DNA from: Deltaproteobacteria bacterium
Lineage (GTDB): Bacteria; Myxococcota_A; UBA9160; PR03
DNA: 64,000 nt
Direction of reading: 5' to 3'
Assembly (NCBI GenBank): GCA_035063765.1
Contig: JAPSFT010000003.1
Location: 1-64,000 of the forward strand
Part shown: positions 20,443-31,159 of the stretch, piece by piece
How positions within the stretch are numbered: the stretch's first letter is position 1
Layout: every line of letters begins with the position of its first letter
Notes under the pieces: model-generated
Seen by the model: only the letters and a program-made list of their open reading frames with translations
Told to the model about the DNA's origin: nothing
Databases searched by the model: none
Position numbers and translations under genes: made by a program

Positions 20443-21771
20443 ATCCCGCACGATCCCGCCACCACCGAGCTCAGCGGCTGGGGCCGCGCCGTGCGCGTCC
20501 CCGCGCGCCTCGCGCAGGGCGAGGATCTCGAGGCGATCACGCGCGACGCCGTCCTGACCCGCGGACTCGGGCGCGCCTACGGGGACGCCGCACTGCCGCC
20601 GCGCCCGGGCGCCCGCGTCGCGGGCTCGCGCTTGGCCGATCGCGTGCTCGCGCTCGACGAGGCGCGCGCCGTGCTGCGCGCCGAGGCCGGGATCTCGCTC
20701 CTGCGCCTGCATCAGCTCCTGCTGCCGCGTCGCCTTCTCGTGCCGGTCGTACCGGGCACGGCGTTCGTGACGCTCGGCGGAATGGTCGCCGCTGACGTGC
20801 ACGGCAAGAACCATCACCTGGCCGGCTCCTTCGGCGACCACGTCCGCGCGCTGCGCATGCGGCTTGCGAGCGGCGAGGTCCGCGAGGTGCGCGCGCCGGA
20901 GCAGGAGGACCTGCTGCGCGCCACGATCGGCGGCATGGGCCTCACGGGGCACATCCTCGAGGTCGAGATCGACCTCGCGCGGATCCCGAGCCCGTGGCTG
21001 ATCGAGGAGCGCGAGGTCTTTCCGGATCTCGAGAGCCTCCTTGCGGGACTGCTCGCCGACGGCGCCCGCTGGCCCTACACCGTCGCCTGGGCGGACGCCC
21101 TCGCGCGCGGCGCGGCGCTCGGGCGCGGCGTCGTGAGCCGCGCGCGCTTCGCGGAGCCGCCCGAGGCGCCGGAGGGGGTGCCCGCACGCGGTCGCCATAC
21201 GTCGGTTCCCCTGGACCTCCCGTGGCTGCCGCGCTTCGGCGTGGCGCTCCACAACCGCCTGCGGCTGGCCGCCACGCACAGCGGCCGGCGTACGGTGTCG
21301 CCCTACGCGTCGTTCCATCCCCTCGACGCCGCCGGCAACTGGAACCGCCTGTACGGGCGGCACGGCTTCACGCAGCACCAGTGCGTGATCCCGCGCGAGG
21401 CGGGAACGGAGCCGGTGCACGAGCTGTTCCGCGTGCTGGCCCGGACCGGCGCCAGCAGCTACCTGGTCGTGATCAAGGACTTCGGCCGCGAGGGGCGCGG
21501 CCTGCTCTCGTTCCCGCGGCCCGGCATCACGGTGTGCCTCGACCTCCCGCTCGCCGACCCGCGCACGCGCCCCGCCGTGGAAGCGCTCGACGAGGTCGTG
21601 ATCGCGGCGGGCGGACGCATCTACCTGGCCAAGGACCAGCTCACCGGGCCCGCGCCGTTCCGGCGCCTGGAGCCACGGCTCGAGGCGTTCCTGGCCGCAC
21701 GCCGGCGCTTCGATCCGGAGCGCCGGCTCTCGAGCGCGCTCGCGGTGCGGCTCTTCGGGGATCCCGCGTGA
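20443..21771 (+). CDS. FAD-binding oxidoreductase, DprE1-like
   Basis: This protein of about 442 residues resembles decaprenylphosphoryl-ribose 2'-oxidase and related FAD_binding_4 enzymes. It has LSGWGR (near residue 11), RGLGRAYGDAA, the FAD-binding PVVPGTAFVTLGGMVAADVHGKNHH segment and a C-terminal FDPERRLSSALA. DprE1 acts with DprE2 to epimerise a polyprenyl-phosphate pentose, and a DprE2-like SDR follows directly. No ATG, GTG or TTG lies before LSGWGR in frame. The given start is an ATC with GAGGA eight bases upstream; the first standard codon is the GTG at 20491, inside the conserved region. Confidence 0.75.
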   Translation: MPHDPATTELSGWGRAVRVPARLAQGEDLEAITRDAVLTRGLGRAYGDAALPPRPGARVAGSRLADRVLALDEARAVLRAEAGISLLRLHQLLLPRRLLVPVVPGTAFVTLGGMVAADVHGKNHHLAGSFGDHVRALRMRLASGEVREVRAPEQEDLLRATIGGMGLTGHILEVEIDLARIPSPWLIEEREVFPDLESLLAGLLADGARWPYTVAWADALARGAALGRGVVSRARFAEPPEAPEGVPARGRHTSVPLDLPWLPRFGVALHNRLRLAATHSGRRTVSPYASFHPLDAAGNWNRLYGRHGFTQHQCVIPREAGTEPVHELFRVLARTGASSYLVVIKDFGREGRGLLSFPRPGITVCLDLPLADPRTRPAVEALDEVVIAAGGRIYLAKDQLTGPAPFRRLEPRLEAFLAARRRFDPERRLSSALAVRLFGDPA

Positions 21772-22505
21772 GGGTGGTGCTGGTCGGTGCGACCGGCGGG
21801 ATCGGGCGCGCGCTCGCGCGGCGCCTGGCGGCGCGCGGCGACCGCCTCTTCCTGCTCGGCCGCGACGCGACCTCGCTCGCGCGCAGCGCGCTCGACCTGG
21901 AGGCGCACGGGGCACCGCCTCCGGTCGGTGTCGGAGCGTGCGACCTCCTCGAGCCGGCCGGCTTCGGGCCCGCTCTCGACCGCGCCGTGGCCGCGCTCGG
22001 CGGCCTCGACGCGGTGGTGGTGACGGCCGGCGCCTTCGGCACCCAGGAGGTGCTGGAGCAGGACGCGGCGCTCCGCGCGCGCGTGCTCGCCGCCAACTTC
22101 GCCGGCACGATCGAGCTGTGCGAGGCCGCGCGCCTGCGGTTGCTGGCCGCCGGCGGCGGCACGCTCTGCGTCTTCTCCTCGGTGGCCGGCGACCGCGCGC
22201 GGCGCCGCGTCGTGCTCTACGGTGCCACCAAGGCCGGCCTCTCGTACTACCTCGCGGGCCTCGACGCGCGCTTCCGGCGCGCGGGCCTGCGCACCGTGTG
22301 CGTGAAGCCGGGCTTCGTGCGCACCGCGATGACCGCGGGGCTCCCCGAGCCGCCCTTCGCCGCCGATGCCGACGCGGTTGCCGCGCGGGCGCTGCGTGCG
22401 ATCGACCGCGGCTGGCCGGTCGTCCATGCGCCGGCGGTCTGGCGCCTCGTGCTGCTCGCGATCCGCGCCCTCCCGCGCGCGGCGCTGCGACGCCTCGAGC
22501 TCTGA
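21768..22505 (+). CDS. short-chain dehydrogenase/reductase, DprE2-like
   Basis: This 245-residue SDR has the Rossmann motif GATGGIG (residues 7-13), a Ser in FSSVAGD, and the catalytic YGATK (Tyr and Lys). KPGFVRTAMT follows, normal for classical SDRs. DprE2 reduces the keto intermediate made by DprE1, and the four-base overlap with the DprE1-like gene supports a shared pathway that makes an arabinose-type or related polyprenyl-phosphate sugar donor. A general SDR role cannot be excluded. It converges on the Cys-repeat protein. Confidence 0.8.
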   Translation: MRVVLVGATGGIGRALARRLAARGDRLFLLGRDATSLARSALDLEAHGAPPPVGVGACDLLEPAGFGPALDRAVAALGGLDAVVVTAGAFGTQEVLEQDAALRARVLAANFAGTIELCEAARLRLLAAGGGTLCVFSSVAGDRARRRVVLYGATKAGLSYYLAGLDARFRRAGLRTVCVKPGFVRTAMTAGLPEPPFAADADAVAARALRAIDRGWPVVHAPAVWRLVLLAIRALPRAALRRLEL

Positions 22506-22515
22506 GCGCCCGCAT

Positions 22516-24063
<1,548 letters not shown>

Positions 24064-24197
24064 GGAGCCACCCCCCCGGTCCGCGGCTGGGATCGGAGCG
24101 TCGAGGAGCGTCCTGGGTGATGGGAATCACCCCCGTCAGGTGGTGTGACGGAGCTTCATGCCGTGCGAAGGCGAGGCCGGAGCGCGTTGCCGGCAGC

Positions 24198-25448
24198 TCA
24201 GGCGTAGCGCGCGGAGGCGTCGCTGCGCTCGCCGCTCGCCCGCACCGCGGTGAGCGCTGCGGCGAGGTCCGCCAGGTACTCGTCGGCCACGCGGGCGTGG
24301 GCAGGGGAGAGCATCAGGTGGATCGCGCGCGGCTCGGTCGTGAGCCCGGTGAACCAGCCGCGCCGGGTCATCTGGCCCCAGACGGCGAACGGGTCGAGCA
24401 CGTCGGAGCCGTAGGTGAAGAGTCCGAGCTGCGGGTCGCCGTAGGTGCGCAGGCCCTCCATGGCCGCGATCGCTCCCATCAGCTTCGCGCGGGTTGCGCA
24501 GACCAGGCGCGCCTTCTCGCGGTAGCCCTCGACGCCGAGGTAGTGGAGCACGGCCCAGGCCGAGGCGATCGCGCCGCCGGGGCGGGTGCCCGCCATCGTC
24601 GGGGTGGTCATGCCGCCCGCCGGCCAGGCGTCGAACTGGAAGACCTGGTGGCGCCATTGCTCCTCGCTGCGGTGGAAGATCGTGGAGGCGCCCTTCGCCG
24701 CGTAGCCGTACTTGTGGAGGTCCGCGGAGATGCTGCGCACGCCCGGGAGCGCGAAGTCGAAATCGGGAACGGGCACGCCGTTCATGCGCGCGAAGGGGGC
24801 GAACCAGCCGCCCACGCAGGCGTCGACGTGGAGCCAGACGCCGCGCTCGAGCGCGAGCGCCGAGAGCTCGGCGATCGGATCGACCAGGCCGTAGGGGAAG
24901 CACGGCGCGGAGCCGACCAGCATCAGGGTGCGCGGGCCGATCGCCGCGGCCATCGCGCCCACGTCGGCGCGCAGGTCCGCCGCCACCGGCACGCGCACGA
25001 CGCGCATCCCGAGGTAGAGCGCCGCCTTGTCGAAGGCGGGGTGCACCGAGCGCGGCGCCACGATCTCGGCCCCGTTCGTGTCGACGCCGCGGCTGCGCGC
25101 CTCCTCACGGCACGCCTTCACCGCGAGCAGGATGCTCTCGGTGCCGCCCGAGGTCATGCTGCCGCACGCCTCGGCCGGCGCGTGGAGCAGCGCGAGGCCG
25201 GTGCCGACGACCTCCCGCTCCATCTGCGCGAGGCTCGGGAAGGCCAGCGGGCCGAGCGCGTTCTCGCTCTGGTAGAGCGCGTAGGCCTCCTTCGCGACCT
25301 GCAGCACGTCCTCGCCGGCGTGGAACACGTAGACCGCCGTGCGCGCGCGCCGCCAGTCGGCGTCGCGGGCCCCGAACCCGATCAGACGCTCGCGGATCGT
25401 CTCCCAGTCGGAGCCCTTCTCGGGCAGGTCGCGGCGCAGATCGGTCAT
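24198..25448 (-). CDS. PLP-dependent lyase/decarboxylase, sphingosine-1-phosphate-lyase-like
   Basis: This is a 416-residue group II PLP enzyme. It has GSMTSGGTESILLAVKACR (phosphate-binding), HVDACVGG (Asp that holds the pyridine nitrogen) and DLHKYGYAAKG, whose Lys forms the Schiff base. This pattern is that of sphingosine-1-phosphate lyase and its bacterial relatives. These cleave sphingoid-base phosphates to a fatty aldehyde and phosphoethanolamine. No N-terminal membrane anchor is seen, as expected for bacteria. It lies 62 bp downstream of an acyl-CoA ligase on the same strand. A glutamate-decarboxylase-like reaction is the main alternative. Confidence 0.8.
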   Translation of the reverse strand: MTDLRRDLPEKGSDWETIRERLIGFGARDADWRRARTAVYVFHAGEDVLQVAKEAYALYQSENALGPLAFPSLAQMEREVVGTGLALLHAPAEACGSMTSGGTESILLAVKACREEARSRGVDTNGAEIVAPRSVHPAFDKAALYLGMRVVRVPVAADLRADVGAMAAAIGPRTLMLVGSAPCFPYGLVDPIAELSALALERGVWLHVDACVGGWFAPFARMNGVPVPDFDFALPGVRSISADLHKYGYAAKGASTIFHRSEEQWRHQVFQFDAWPAGGMTTPTMAGTRPGGAIASAWAVLHYLGVEGYREKARLVCATRAKLMGAIAAMEGLRTYGDPQLGLFTYGSDVLDPFAVWGQMTRRGWFTGLTTEPRAIHLMLSPAHARVADEYLADLAAALTAVRASGERSDASARYA

Positions 25449-25510
25449 GGGGGAGCCTCCGGACCGCCGAGACTACCCGGCGCCCGCGAGCGCCCGCCAC
25501 CCGGCGGGTT

Positions 25511-27028
25511 CTAGATCTGCCGCTCCCGCCCCTGCCAGTAACGATCGCGCAGCCGCCGCACGTAGAGCTTGCCGGCCGGGGTGCGCGGCAGCGCGTCCTC
25601 GAAGTCGATCGAGCGCGGCGCCTTGTAGGCGGCCAGGCGGGTGCGCGCGAAGGCGATCAGCTCGGCAGCGAGCGCCTCCGAGGCGACGTGGCCAGGCGCC
25701 AGCTCGACGGCGGCCTTCACCTGCTCGCCCCACTCCTCGTCGGGGACGCCGAAGACGCCGACGTCGAGCACGGCGGGATGCTCCACCAGCACGGCCTCGA
25801 TCTCGGCGGGGTAGATGTTGACGCCGCCCGAGATGATGAGGTGCGCGCTGCGGTCGGTGAGGTGGACCCAGCCGTCCGGATCGACCCGCCCGACGTCGCC
25901 GAGCGTATGGGTGTACGGATCGAGGAAGGCGGCGGCGGTCTTCGCGGGGTCCCCGTGGTACTCGAAGAGGTCCGTCGTGGTCCGGTGTCGGGCGTAGAGC
26001 GGGCCCTCCCGGCCGGCGGGGAGGCGATGGCCCTCGGCGTCCACCGCGAAGACCTCGAAATGGGGCAGGGCGCGGCCCACGGTGCCCGGGTGCGCCAGCC
26101 ACCCGGCGCTGTCGGCGAAGGTGGTGACGCCGCCCTCGGTACCACCCCAGTACTCGTAGAGGACCGGGCCCCACCACTCGATCATGCGCCGCTTCACGGC
26201 GGGGGCGACGGGTGCCGCGCCGTGCAGGACCGTGTGCAGCGCCGGCGCCCGGAAGGCCCCCCGTTCGGCCTCGGGCAGTCGCAGCAGGCGCACGAACATG
26301 GTCGGGACCAGGTGCGTGTGGTGCACCTCGCGCTCGACGATCGTGCCGAGCGCTGCGCGCTCGTCCCAGCGCGGCAGCACCAGGATCGGCGCGCCGCAGG
26401 CCTGGTCGTAGATCGCGAACATGAGCGGCGCGGCGTGGTAGAGCGGGCCGGTGACGAGATGCGGCCCGCTGCCGTCGCAGGCGATCTGGCGCGCGTAGGC
26501 CTGCTGTCCCGCGAGCGCCTGGCCGAGGCTCGCGGCCTGGAGGCGTCTGACGCCCTTCGGGCGGCCGGTCGTGCCGCTCGTGTAGATCATGTTGCCGCCG
26601 GCGGGGCCCTCGAGCGGCATCGGCTCGTCGCGGGCGCCCGCGAGCGCGCGCTCGAGTTCGTCGCCCGCGACGAGCACCGTTGCGCCGCCGGCGCTGCGCG
26701 CGACGGCCTCGTGCTCGGGGTCGGTGAAGAGCACGCGGGCACCCGAGTCGCGCACCACGTAGGCGATCTCGTCGGGCGCCAGGTGCCAGTTGATGGGCGT
26801 CATCCAGATCCCGGCCTGGATCGCGGCCAGGATCGCCTCGACGCCCTCTGCGCGGTTGCCGAGCAGGACCGCGGCGTGGTCCCCGGGTGCGAGCCCCAGG
26901 TCCTCGCGCAGGAGCCGCGCCCAGCGACGGACGCGATCGTCGAGCTCGGCCCAGGAGCGGCGACGGACGCCGTCGTCGAGCGCCAGGCCCCCGGGATCCC
27001 GGCGCGCCCGTTCGGACGGGGTCCACAT
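25511..27028 (-). CDS. AMP-forming acyl-CoA synthetase (fadD-like)
   Basis: This 505-residue adenylate-forming enzyme has the P-loop MIYTSGTTGRPKG (near residue 165), YEYWGGTEGG (the A5-type motif), HLTDRSAHLIISGGVNIYPAEIE and a C-terminal catalytic Lys region RTPAGKLYVR. It activates a carboxylic acid, probably a fatty acid, to its CoA thioester. The ATG at 27028 has AAGGAGG upstream at good spacing. It is the first gene of a likely two-gene operon with the lyase. The aldehyde that the lyase would release could feed into it after oxidation, which is inference. Confidence 0.88.
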   Translation of the reverse strand: MWTPSERARRDPGGLALDDGVRRRSWAELDDRVRRWARLLREDLGLAPGDHAAVLLGNRAEGVEAILAAIQAGIWMTPINWHLAPDEIAYVVRDSGARVLFTDPEHEAVARSAGGATVLVAGDELERALAGARDEPMPLEGPAGGNMIYTSGTTGRPKGVRRLQAASLGQALAGQQAYARQIACDGSGPHLVTGPLYHAAPLMFAIYDQACGAPILVLPRWDERAALGTIVEREVHHTHLVPTMFVRLLRLPEAERGAFRAPALHTVLHGAAPVAPAVKRRMIEWWGPVLYEYWGGTEGGVTTFADSAGWLAHPGTVGRALPHFEVFAVDAEGHRLPAGREGPLYARHRTTTDLFEYHGDPAKTAAAFLDPYTHTLGDVGRVDPDGWVHLTDRSAHLIISGGVNIYPAEIEAVLVEHPAVLDVGVFGVPDEEWGEQVKAAVELAPGHVASEALAAELIAFARTRLAAYKAPRSIDFEDALPRTPAGKLYVRRLRDRYWQGRERQI

Positions 27029-27414
27029 CGTGATGCCCTCCTTCTTGCGCCGGATGGTGTCATGGGGTCGGGCTCCCACCGAGCCCTCGCGCTGGCGCCT
27101 GGCGATCCGCCTCGCCGGCCCGGCCCCCGGGGTCCGGAACCCACCCCCACCCGTCTCCGCCCCGTGACCCTAGCCCGCTGCTGCTTGCGGACGGGGGGCG
27201 ATGCGGCATCCTGCCGCGCGGGCGTTCTCCAGGTAGATGCGCAGCCAACGGGAATCTCCCGCCTGTTCGTCCTTCCTTCTGAGCCCGACGCCGCGATTGG
27301 TTCGCGGTGTCACCAACCGATTGGGCTCCGGCTGCCGGATGTTCCGCACAGGATCCTGACGGTTCTTCGCGAGCGCGCGCCCGAGTTGCGCGCGGCATCG
27401 CATTGGGAAATCGA
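27029..27414. other. intergenic region between acyl-CoA synthetase and RRM protein
   Basis: This stretch of about 385 bp separates divergent genes. The half near the RRM gene is less GC-rich and holds GATTGG twice (27295-27300 and 27319-27324) around a short TTGGT/ACCAA inverted repeat, which may shape the leader of the RRM mRNA. I found no convincing gene in it. Confidence 0.4.
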
Positions 27415-27816
27415 GTGAGCAAGAAGCTGTACGTTGGCAACATCCCGTTCACCACCACCGAGGCCGAGCTTCGCGAGTTGTTCGAAGCCCACGGCGAGGT
27501 CGCTTCCGTGAGCGTCATCACCGATCGCGAGACGGGCCGGCCCCGTGGCTTCGCGTTCGTGGAGATGTCGGACGGCGACGCCGCGGACGCGGCGATGCGC
27601 CAGCTCGACGGGCGCAACCTCGGCGGGCGGCCGCTTCGCGTGAACGAGGCGACCTCCCGTCCGGCCGGCGGTGGCGGCGGCGGCGGTGGCCGCGGCTACG
27701 GCGGCGGCGGCGGCGGCCGCGGCGGCTACGGCGGCGGCGGCGGCGGTGGCCGCGGCGGCTACGGCGGCGGCGGTGGCGGCGGCTACGGCGGCGGCCGGGA
27801 TCGCGATCGCTACTAG
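27415..27816 (+). CDS. RRM RNA-binding protein with glycine-rich tail
   Basis: This 133-residue protein has one RNA-recognition motif (residues 4-78) with RNP2 LYVGNI and RNP1 RGFAFVEM. A C-terminal tail almost wholly of Gly, Tyr and Arg follows (residues 83-128, GGYGGGGGG-type repeats), ending RDRDRY. Similar small RRM proteins in cyanobacteria and proteobacteria are RNA chaperones, some induced by cold. The GTG at 27415 was chosen because LYVGNI follows at once, as in the family. The gene has its own strong terminator and a long upstream region, so it is probably transcribed alone. Confidence 0.9.
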   Translation: MSKKLYVGNIPFTTTEAELRELFEAHGEVASVSVITDRETGRPRGFAFVEMSDGDAADAAMRQLDGRNLGGRPLRVNEATSRPAGGGGGGGGRGYGGGGGGRGGYGGGGGGGRGGYGGGGGGGYGGGRDRDRY

Positions 27817-27838
27817 GCGCTTCGCCAGGAATGCAGGA

Positions 27839-27880
27839 ACCGCCCCTCGCCCCCCAGAGCGAGGGGCGGTTTCCGTTTTC
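27839..27880 (+). terminator. rho-independent terminator of the RRM gene
   Basis: A perfect 12-bp stem (27839-27850 with 27859-27870, ACCGCCCCTCGC) with an 8-base loop is followed by TTCCGTTTTC. It lies 23 bp after the RRM stop codon. Confidence 0.85.
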
Positions 27881-27939
27881 GGCCCGTTTGACCTTCCCCC
27901 CGCCACGGGGCTACCTCGGGAGGCGGGAGGAAGAGCTGC

Positions 27940-30900
27940 ATGAGCGCCGAGCCGAGTCGACCCGCTGCCGGAGCCGGACCGCCGCGACGCCGCTGGCGCC
28001 GGCGGCTCGCGATCGCAGCGGGCGTCGCGGTGGTGCTCCTGCTCGCGCTCCGCCTCGCGCTCCCGACCGCGCTCGAGCGCGGCGCCGCCTGGGCGGGCCC
28101 GCGCTATCTCGGGCTTCCGATCCGGATCGAGAACGTCGATCTCGAGCTGCTGCGGGGTCGCGTGACGATCGAGGGCCTCGCGATCGGCAGCCGGGCGGAC
28201 GCCGTGCTGCCGGAGCGCTTCGTGCCGGCGGCGGCGCCGGCGCCGCCGAAGGCCGGCGCGCCCGAGGGCGGGCTCGCGGCTGCGACCGAGGCAGCGACGG
28301 CCCCGGAGACAAGGCCCGGGGCGCCCGCCGTCGCGATCGGGCAGCCCGAGCGCTCCGAGCCCGGCGAGCCGTTGCTGCGCTGGGACCGGGTCTTCGCGGA
28401 CCTCGACTGGGGGCCGCTCGTCTCGCGGACGCTCTCGCTCGCAGCGCTCGAGATCGACGCGCCGCGCGTGCGGCTCGAGCGGATGGCCGACGGCCGCATC
28501 GATCCCCTCTCGCACGCGCGGCCGACCGCTGCGTCCGAGCCGGAGCCGGAGGAGCCCGCTGCGCCGGAGGCGCCCGGCGAGCCGTGGCGGCTGTCCGTCG
28601 AGAAGCTCTCGTTGCGCAACCCCGACGTCCGCATCACCGACGAGACGAGCGGTGATCTGCTCGTCGAGCTCGGGCTCGAGGAGCTCGGCCTCGACCGGGT
28701 CGGCATCCGGGGCACGAGCCTCGACCTCGGCGGGGTCGGGATCCGCGGGCCGGTGCTGCGCGTGCGACGTGATTTCGTGTTGGCGGAGGGGCCCGCGGCG
28801 GCACCGCCGGCCACGCCGGCTGCCGAGCCCGCACCGGCTGCCGAGCCCGCACCGGCTGCCGAGCCCACGCCGGCTGCCGAGCCCGCACCGGCTGCCGAGC
28901 CCGCGCCGGCTGGCAGCGACGGCCCCGGCTACCGGGTCGAGCGGATCGCGATCGAGCGCGCGCAGTTCGTCTGGATCACCGATGCCGGCCCGCTCGACGT
29001 CGCCCTGACCCTGCACGCCGAGGGCGTGAGCGCGAACGAAGGCGAGCGCTTCCCGCTGCACCTCGTGCTCGAAGTCGAGGGCGGGCAGCTCGAGCTCGAC
29101 GGGCAGGCCGGGATCCTGCCCCCCGCCTTCGACGGGAAGGTCGCCTGGCAGAAGCTCCCCTTCCCGCCGCTGCTGGTCGCGTCGAATCCAGAGCTCGCGC
29201 GCTGGCTGCGCTCGGCGCACTCCGCAGCGACGCTCGACGTGAAGGCGAGCCTCGCGGCGGACGGCAGCGAGCCGCCGGGGGTGCGGCTCTCCGGCGACGT
29301 GGCGCTCGACGCGCTCGCGATCGCCGACCCGAAGGACGAGGAGGTGGCGCTCGGCTGGCGGGAGCTCGCCATCGCGATCCGGGAGATCCGCGCGCCGTTC
29401 CCGCAGGAGGGCGCGCCGCCCGCGACCACGCGCGTGGCGCTCGAGCGCGTGCGGCTCGTCGCGCCCGAGGTGCGCTATGCGCCGCCCACGCCGGCGCTCG
29501 ACGCCCTGCTCGGCGGGGGCGGGTCGAAGCCGGAGGCGCCGGCGGACGGGCCCGCGGAGCCGGGGCCTCCGGCCGCGCCGGTGCAGGAGGCCGAGGCGTC
29601 CGGGGCGGCGCCCGTCGAGCTCGACCTCGCTGCCCTCGAGCTCAGCGAGGGCCGCCTGCGCTTCGAAGATCGCAGCGGCGAACAGCCGCTCACGGCCTCG
29701 ATCGACGGGCTCGGGGTCGACGCGACCGGGATCGCGGTCCGCACGGCGGGCGAGGCGCGGGCGGTCACCGTCGGGAAGCTCGCGGTGAAGGGCCAGACCC
29801 TCGGCTTCGAGGACGCGCGTGGTGCCGGCCCGCGCCAGGGCACCGTCGAGGGCCTCACGATCGAGCTCGGCGGCATCGAGGCCGCGGGCGGCGCGAGCCC
29901 TTCGGTCGCGGTCGCGTCGTTCGCGCTCGACGGCAAGACGCTCCGTTTCGAGGACGCCAGCGTCGAGCCGCCCTACAAGGGCGTGTTCCGCGATCTCGTC
30001 GCGCGCGCCGAGGGACTGCGCTTCCCGGAGCGCGTGGCGCAGAGCCTGAAGGTGACGGGTGCAGCGGCGGACGGCGGGCGCTTCGAGCTGGTCGGAGCGC
30101 TCGATGGAGACAAGGGCGAGGCGAAGTTCACCCTGAACCGGCTCGCGCTCGCGCCCTTCAACCCGTACGCGGAGAGTGCCGCGGGCTATCGGCTGGGCGG
30201 GAGCGCGTCCGTGAAGACGACCTTCCGCATGCGCGGCCAGCGCTACGACGCGAAGAACGCGATCACGCTGCACAAGCTCGACGTCGCGAGCCGGAATCCC
30301 GGGGACTTCGAGCAGCGCTTCGGGATCCCCCTCGACGTGGCGCTCGCCCTGCTGCGGGATCCCGGCGGCAACATCTCGCTCTCGGTCCCGGTCACCGTGG
30401 ACGAGAAGGGCACGAGCACGGGGATCGGCTCGATCGTGGCCGGTGCGCTGCGCCAGGCGCTGGTGGGCGCGCTCACCTCGCCGCTCAAGCTGCTCGGCGC
30501 GGTCGGCTCCGGGGTCGGCGGGCTCCTGGGCGGCGGCGGCATCGAGCCGGTGGCGAGCGCGCCGGGTGCCGCCGGGCCCGAGGAGGGCCAGGCCGGGCGC
30601 TACGAGGGCGTCGTGCGGCTGCTCGCCGAGCGCCCGCAGCTCGCGTTGCGCCTGCGCGGCCGCACCGGCGATGCCGACCGGCCGCTGGTGGCGCAGCGCA
30701 TCCTCGCCGAGCGACTCGAGGCGGGCGAGGGCCTGCCGGAGCTGCCCGACGGGCCGGGCTTCCTCGCGCGGCGGCGCATCGCGAGCGCCCTCCAGGCTCG
30801 CGCACGCGGCGAGGAGGGCGCGCTCGACCCCGCGGACGAGGCCCAGCTCGAGCGCTACGCCGCCGCGGCACCGGTCCCCGACGAGCGGCTCGCCGCGCTG

Positions 30901-31038
30901 GCCCGCGCGCGCGCCGAGGCCGTGCGCGAGGTTGCGATCACGGAGTTCGGCGTGGCCCCCGAGCGGCTCGAGATCGGTGCCCCGGCGCCTCCCGGCGATC
31001 CCGGCGTGGTGCTGGAGCTGGCGGCGGGCGGCGGCTGA
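27940..31038 (+). CDS. DUF748 (AsmA-like) envelope protein
   Basis: This is a 1032-residue protein with one N-terminal membrane helix (about residues 23-43) and a large periplasmic part. An AsmA/DUF748-type start (IRIENVDLELLRGRVTIEGLAIG) is seen, and the late RFGIPLDVALALLRDPGGNISLSVPV region is the DUF748 hallmark. The AsmA-like superfamily is linked to lipid transport between membranes; this branch is not characterised. A run of Ala/Glu/Pro repeats interrupts it at residues 293-324. The C-terminal 130 residues (ARARAEAVREVAITEFGV) resemble the end of an OmpA-like domain. The ATG follows a GGAGG by 9 bp. Confidence 0.8.
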   Translation: MSAEPSRPAAGAGPPRRRWRRRLAIAAGVAVVLLLALRLALPTALERGAAWAGPRYLGLPIRIENVDLELLRGRVTIEGLAIGSRADAVLPERFVPAAAPAPPKAGAPEGGLAAATEAATAPETRPGAPAVAIGQPERSEPGEPLLRWDRVFADLDWGPLVSRTLSLAALEIDAPRVRLERMADGRIDPLSHARPTAASEPEPEEPAAPEAPGEPWRLSVEKLSLRNPDVRITDETSGDLLVELGLEELGLDRVGIRGTSLDLGGVGIRGPVLRVRRDFVLAEGPAAAPPATPAAEPAPAAEPAPAAEPTPAAEPAPAAEPAPAGSDGPGYRVERIAIERAQFVWITDAGPLDVALTLHAEGVSANEGERFPLHLVLEVEGGQLELDGQAGILPPAFDGKVAWQKLPFPPLLVASNPELARWLRSAHSAATLDVKASLAADGSEPPGVRLSGDVALDALAIADPKDEEVALGWRELAIAIREIRAPFPQEGAPPATTRVALERVRLVAPEVRYAPPTPALDALLGGGGSKPEAPADGPAEPGPPAAPVQEAEASGAAPVELDLAALELSEGRLRFEDRSGEQPLTASIDGLGVDATGIAVRTAGEARAVTVGKLAVKGQTLGFEDARGAGPRQGTVEGLTIELGGIEAAGGASPSVAVASFALDGKTLRFEDASVEPPYKGVFRDLVARAEGLRFPERVAQSLKVTGAAADGGRFELVGALDGDKGEAKFTLNRLALAPFNPYAESAAGYRLGGSASVKTTFRMRGQRYDAKNAITLHKLDVASRNPGDFEQRFGIPLDVALALLRDPGGNISLSVPVTVDEKGTSTGIGSIVAGALRQALVGALTSPLKLLGAVGSGVGGLLGGGGIEPVASAPGAAGPEEGQAGRYEGVVRLLAERPQLALRLRGRTGDADRPLVAQRILAERLEAGEGLPELPDGPGFLARRRIASALQARARGEEGALDPADEAQLERYAAAAPVPDERLAALARARAEAVREVAITEFGVAPERLEIGAPAPPGDPGVVLELAAGGG
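28816..28911 (+). repeat. 18-bp in-frame tandem repeat
   Basis: Five full copies and one partial copy of an 18-bp unit (CCGGCTGCCGAGCCCGCA) encode a PAAEPA-type linker in the DUF748 protein. Copies are nearly identical, with one A-to-C type change in the fourth. Confidence 0.9.
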
Positions 31039-31159
31039 TCGACGCCGGGCGCACGGGCGGCGGGGTGGCTCGTCGGGCCCGAATGCGGGCACGGCCGGCT
31101 CGGATCCCAGATCGTAAACAAGGTTGACAGTTGAACCTCGCGAAGGCACGCTGGGCCGC

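Noticed and set aside
24115-24132. GGGTGA/TCACCC hairpin between the Cys-repeat gene and the lyase gene
   Set aside because: The six-base stem has no T run and lies upstream of one gene start; support for a terminator or operator is too weak.
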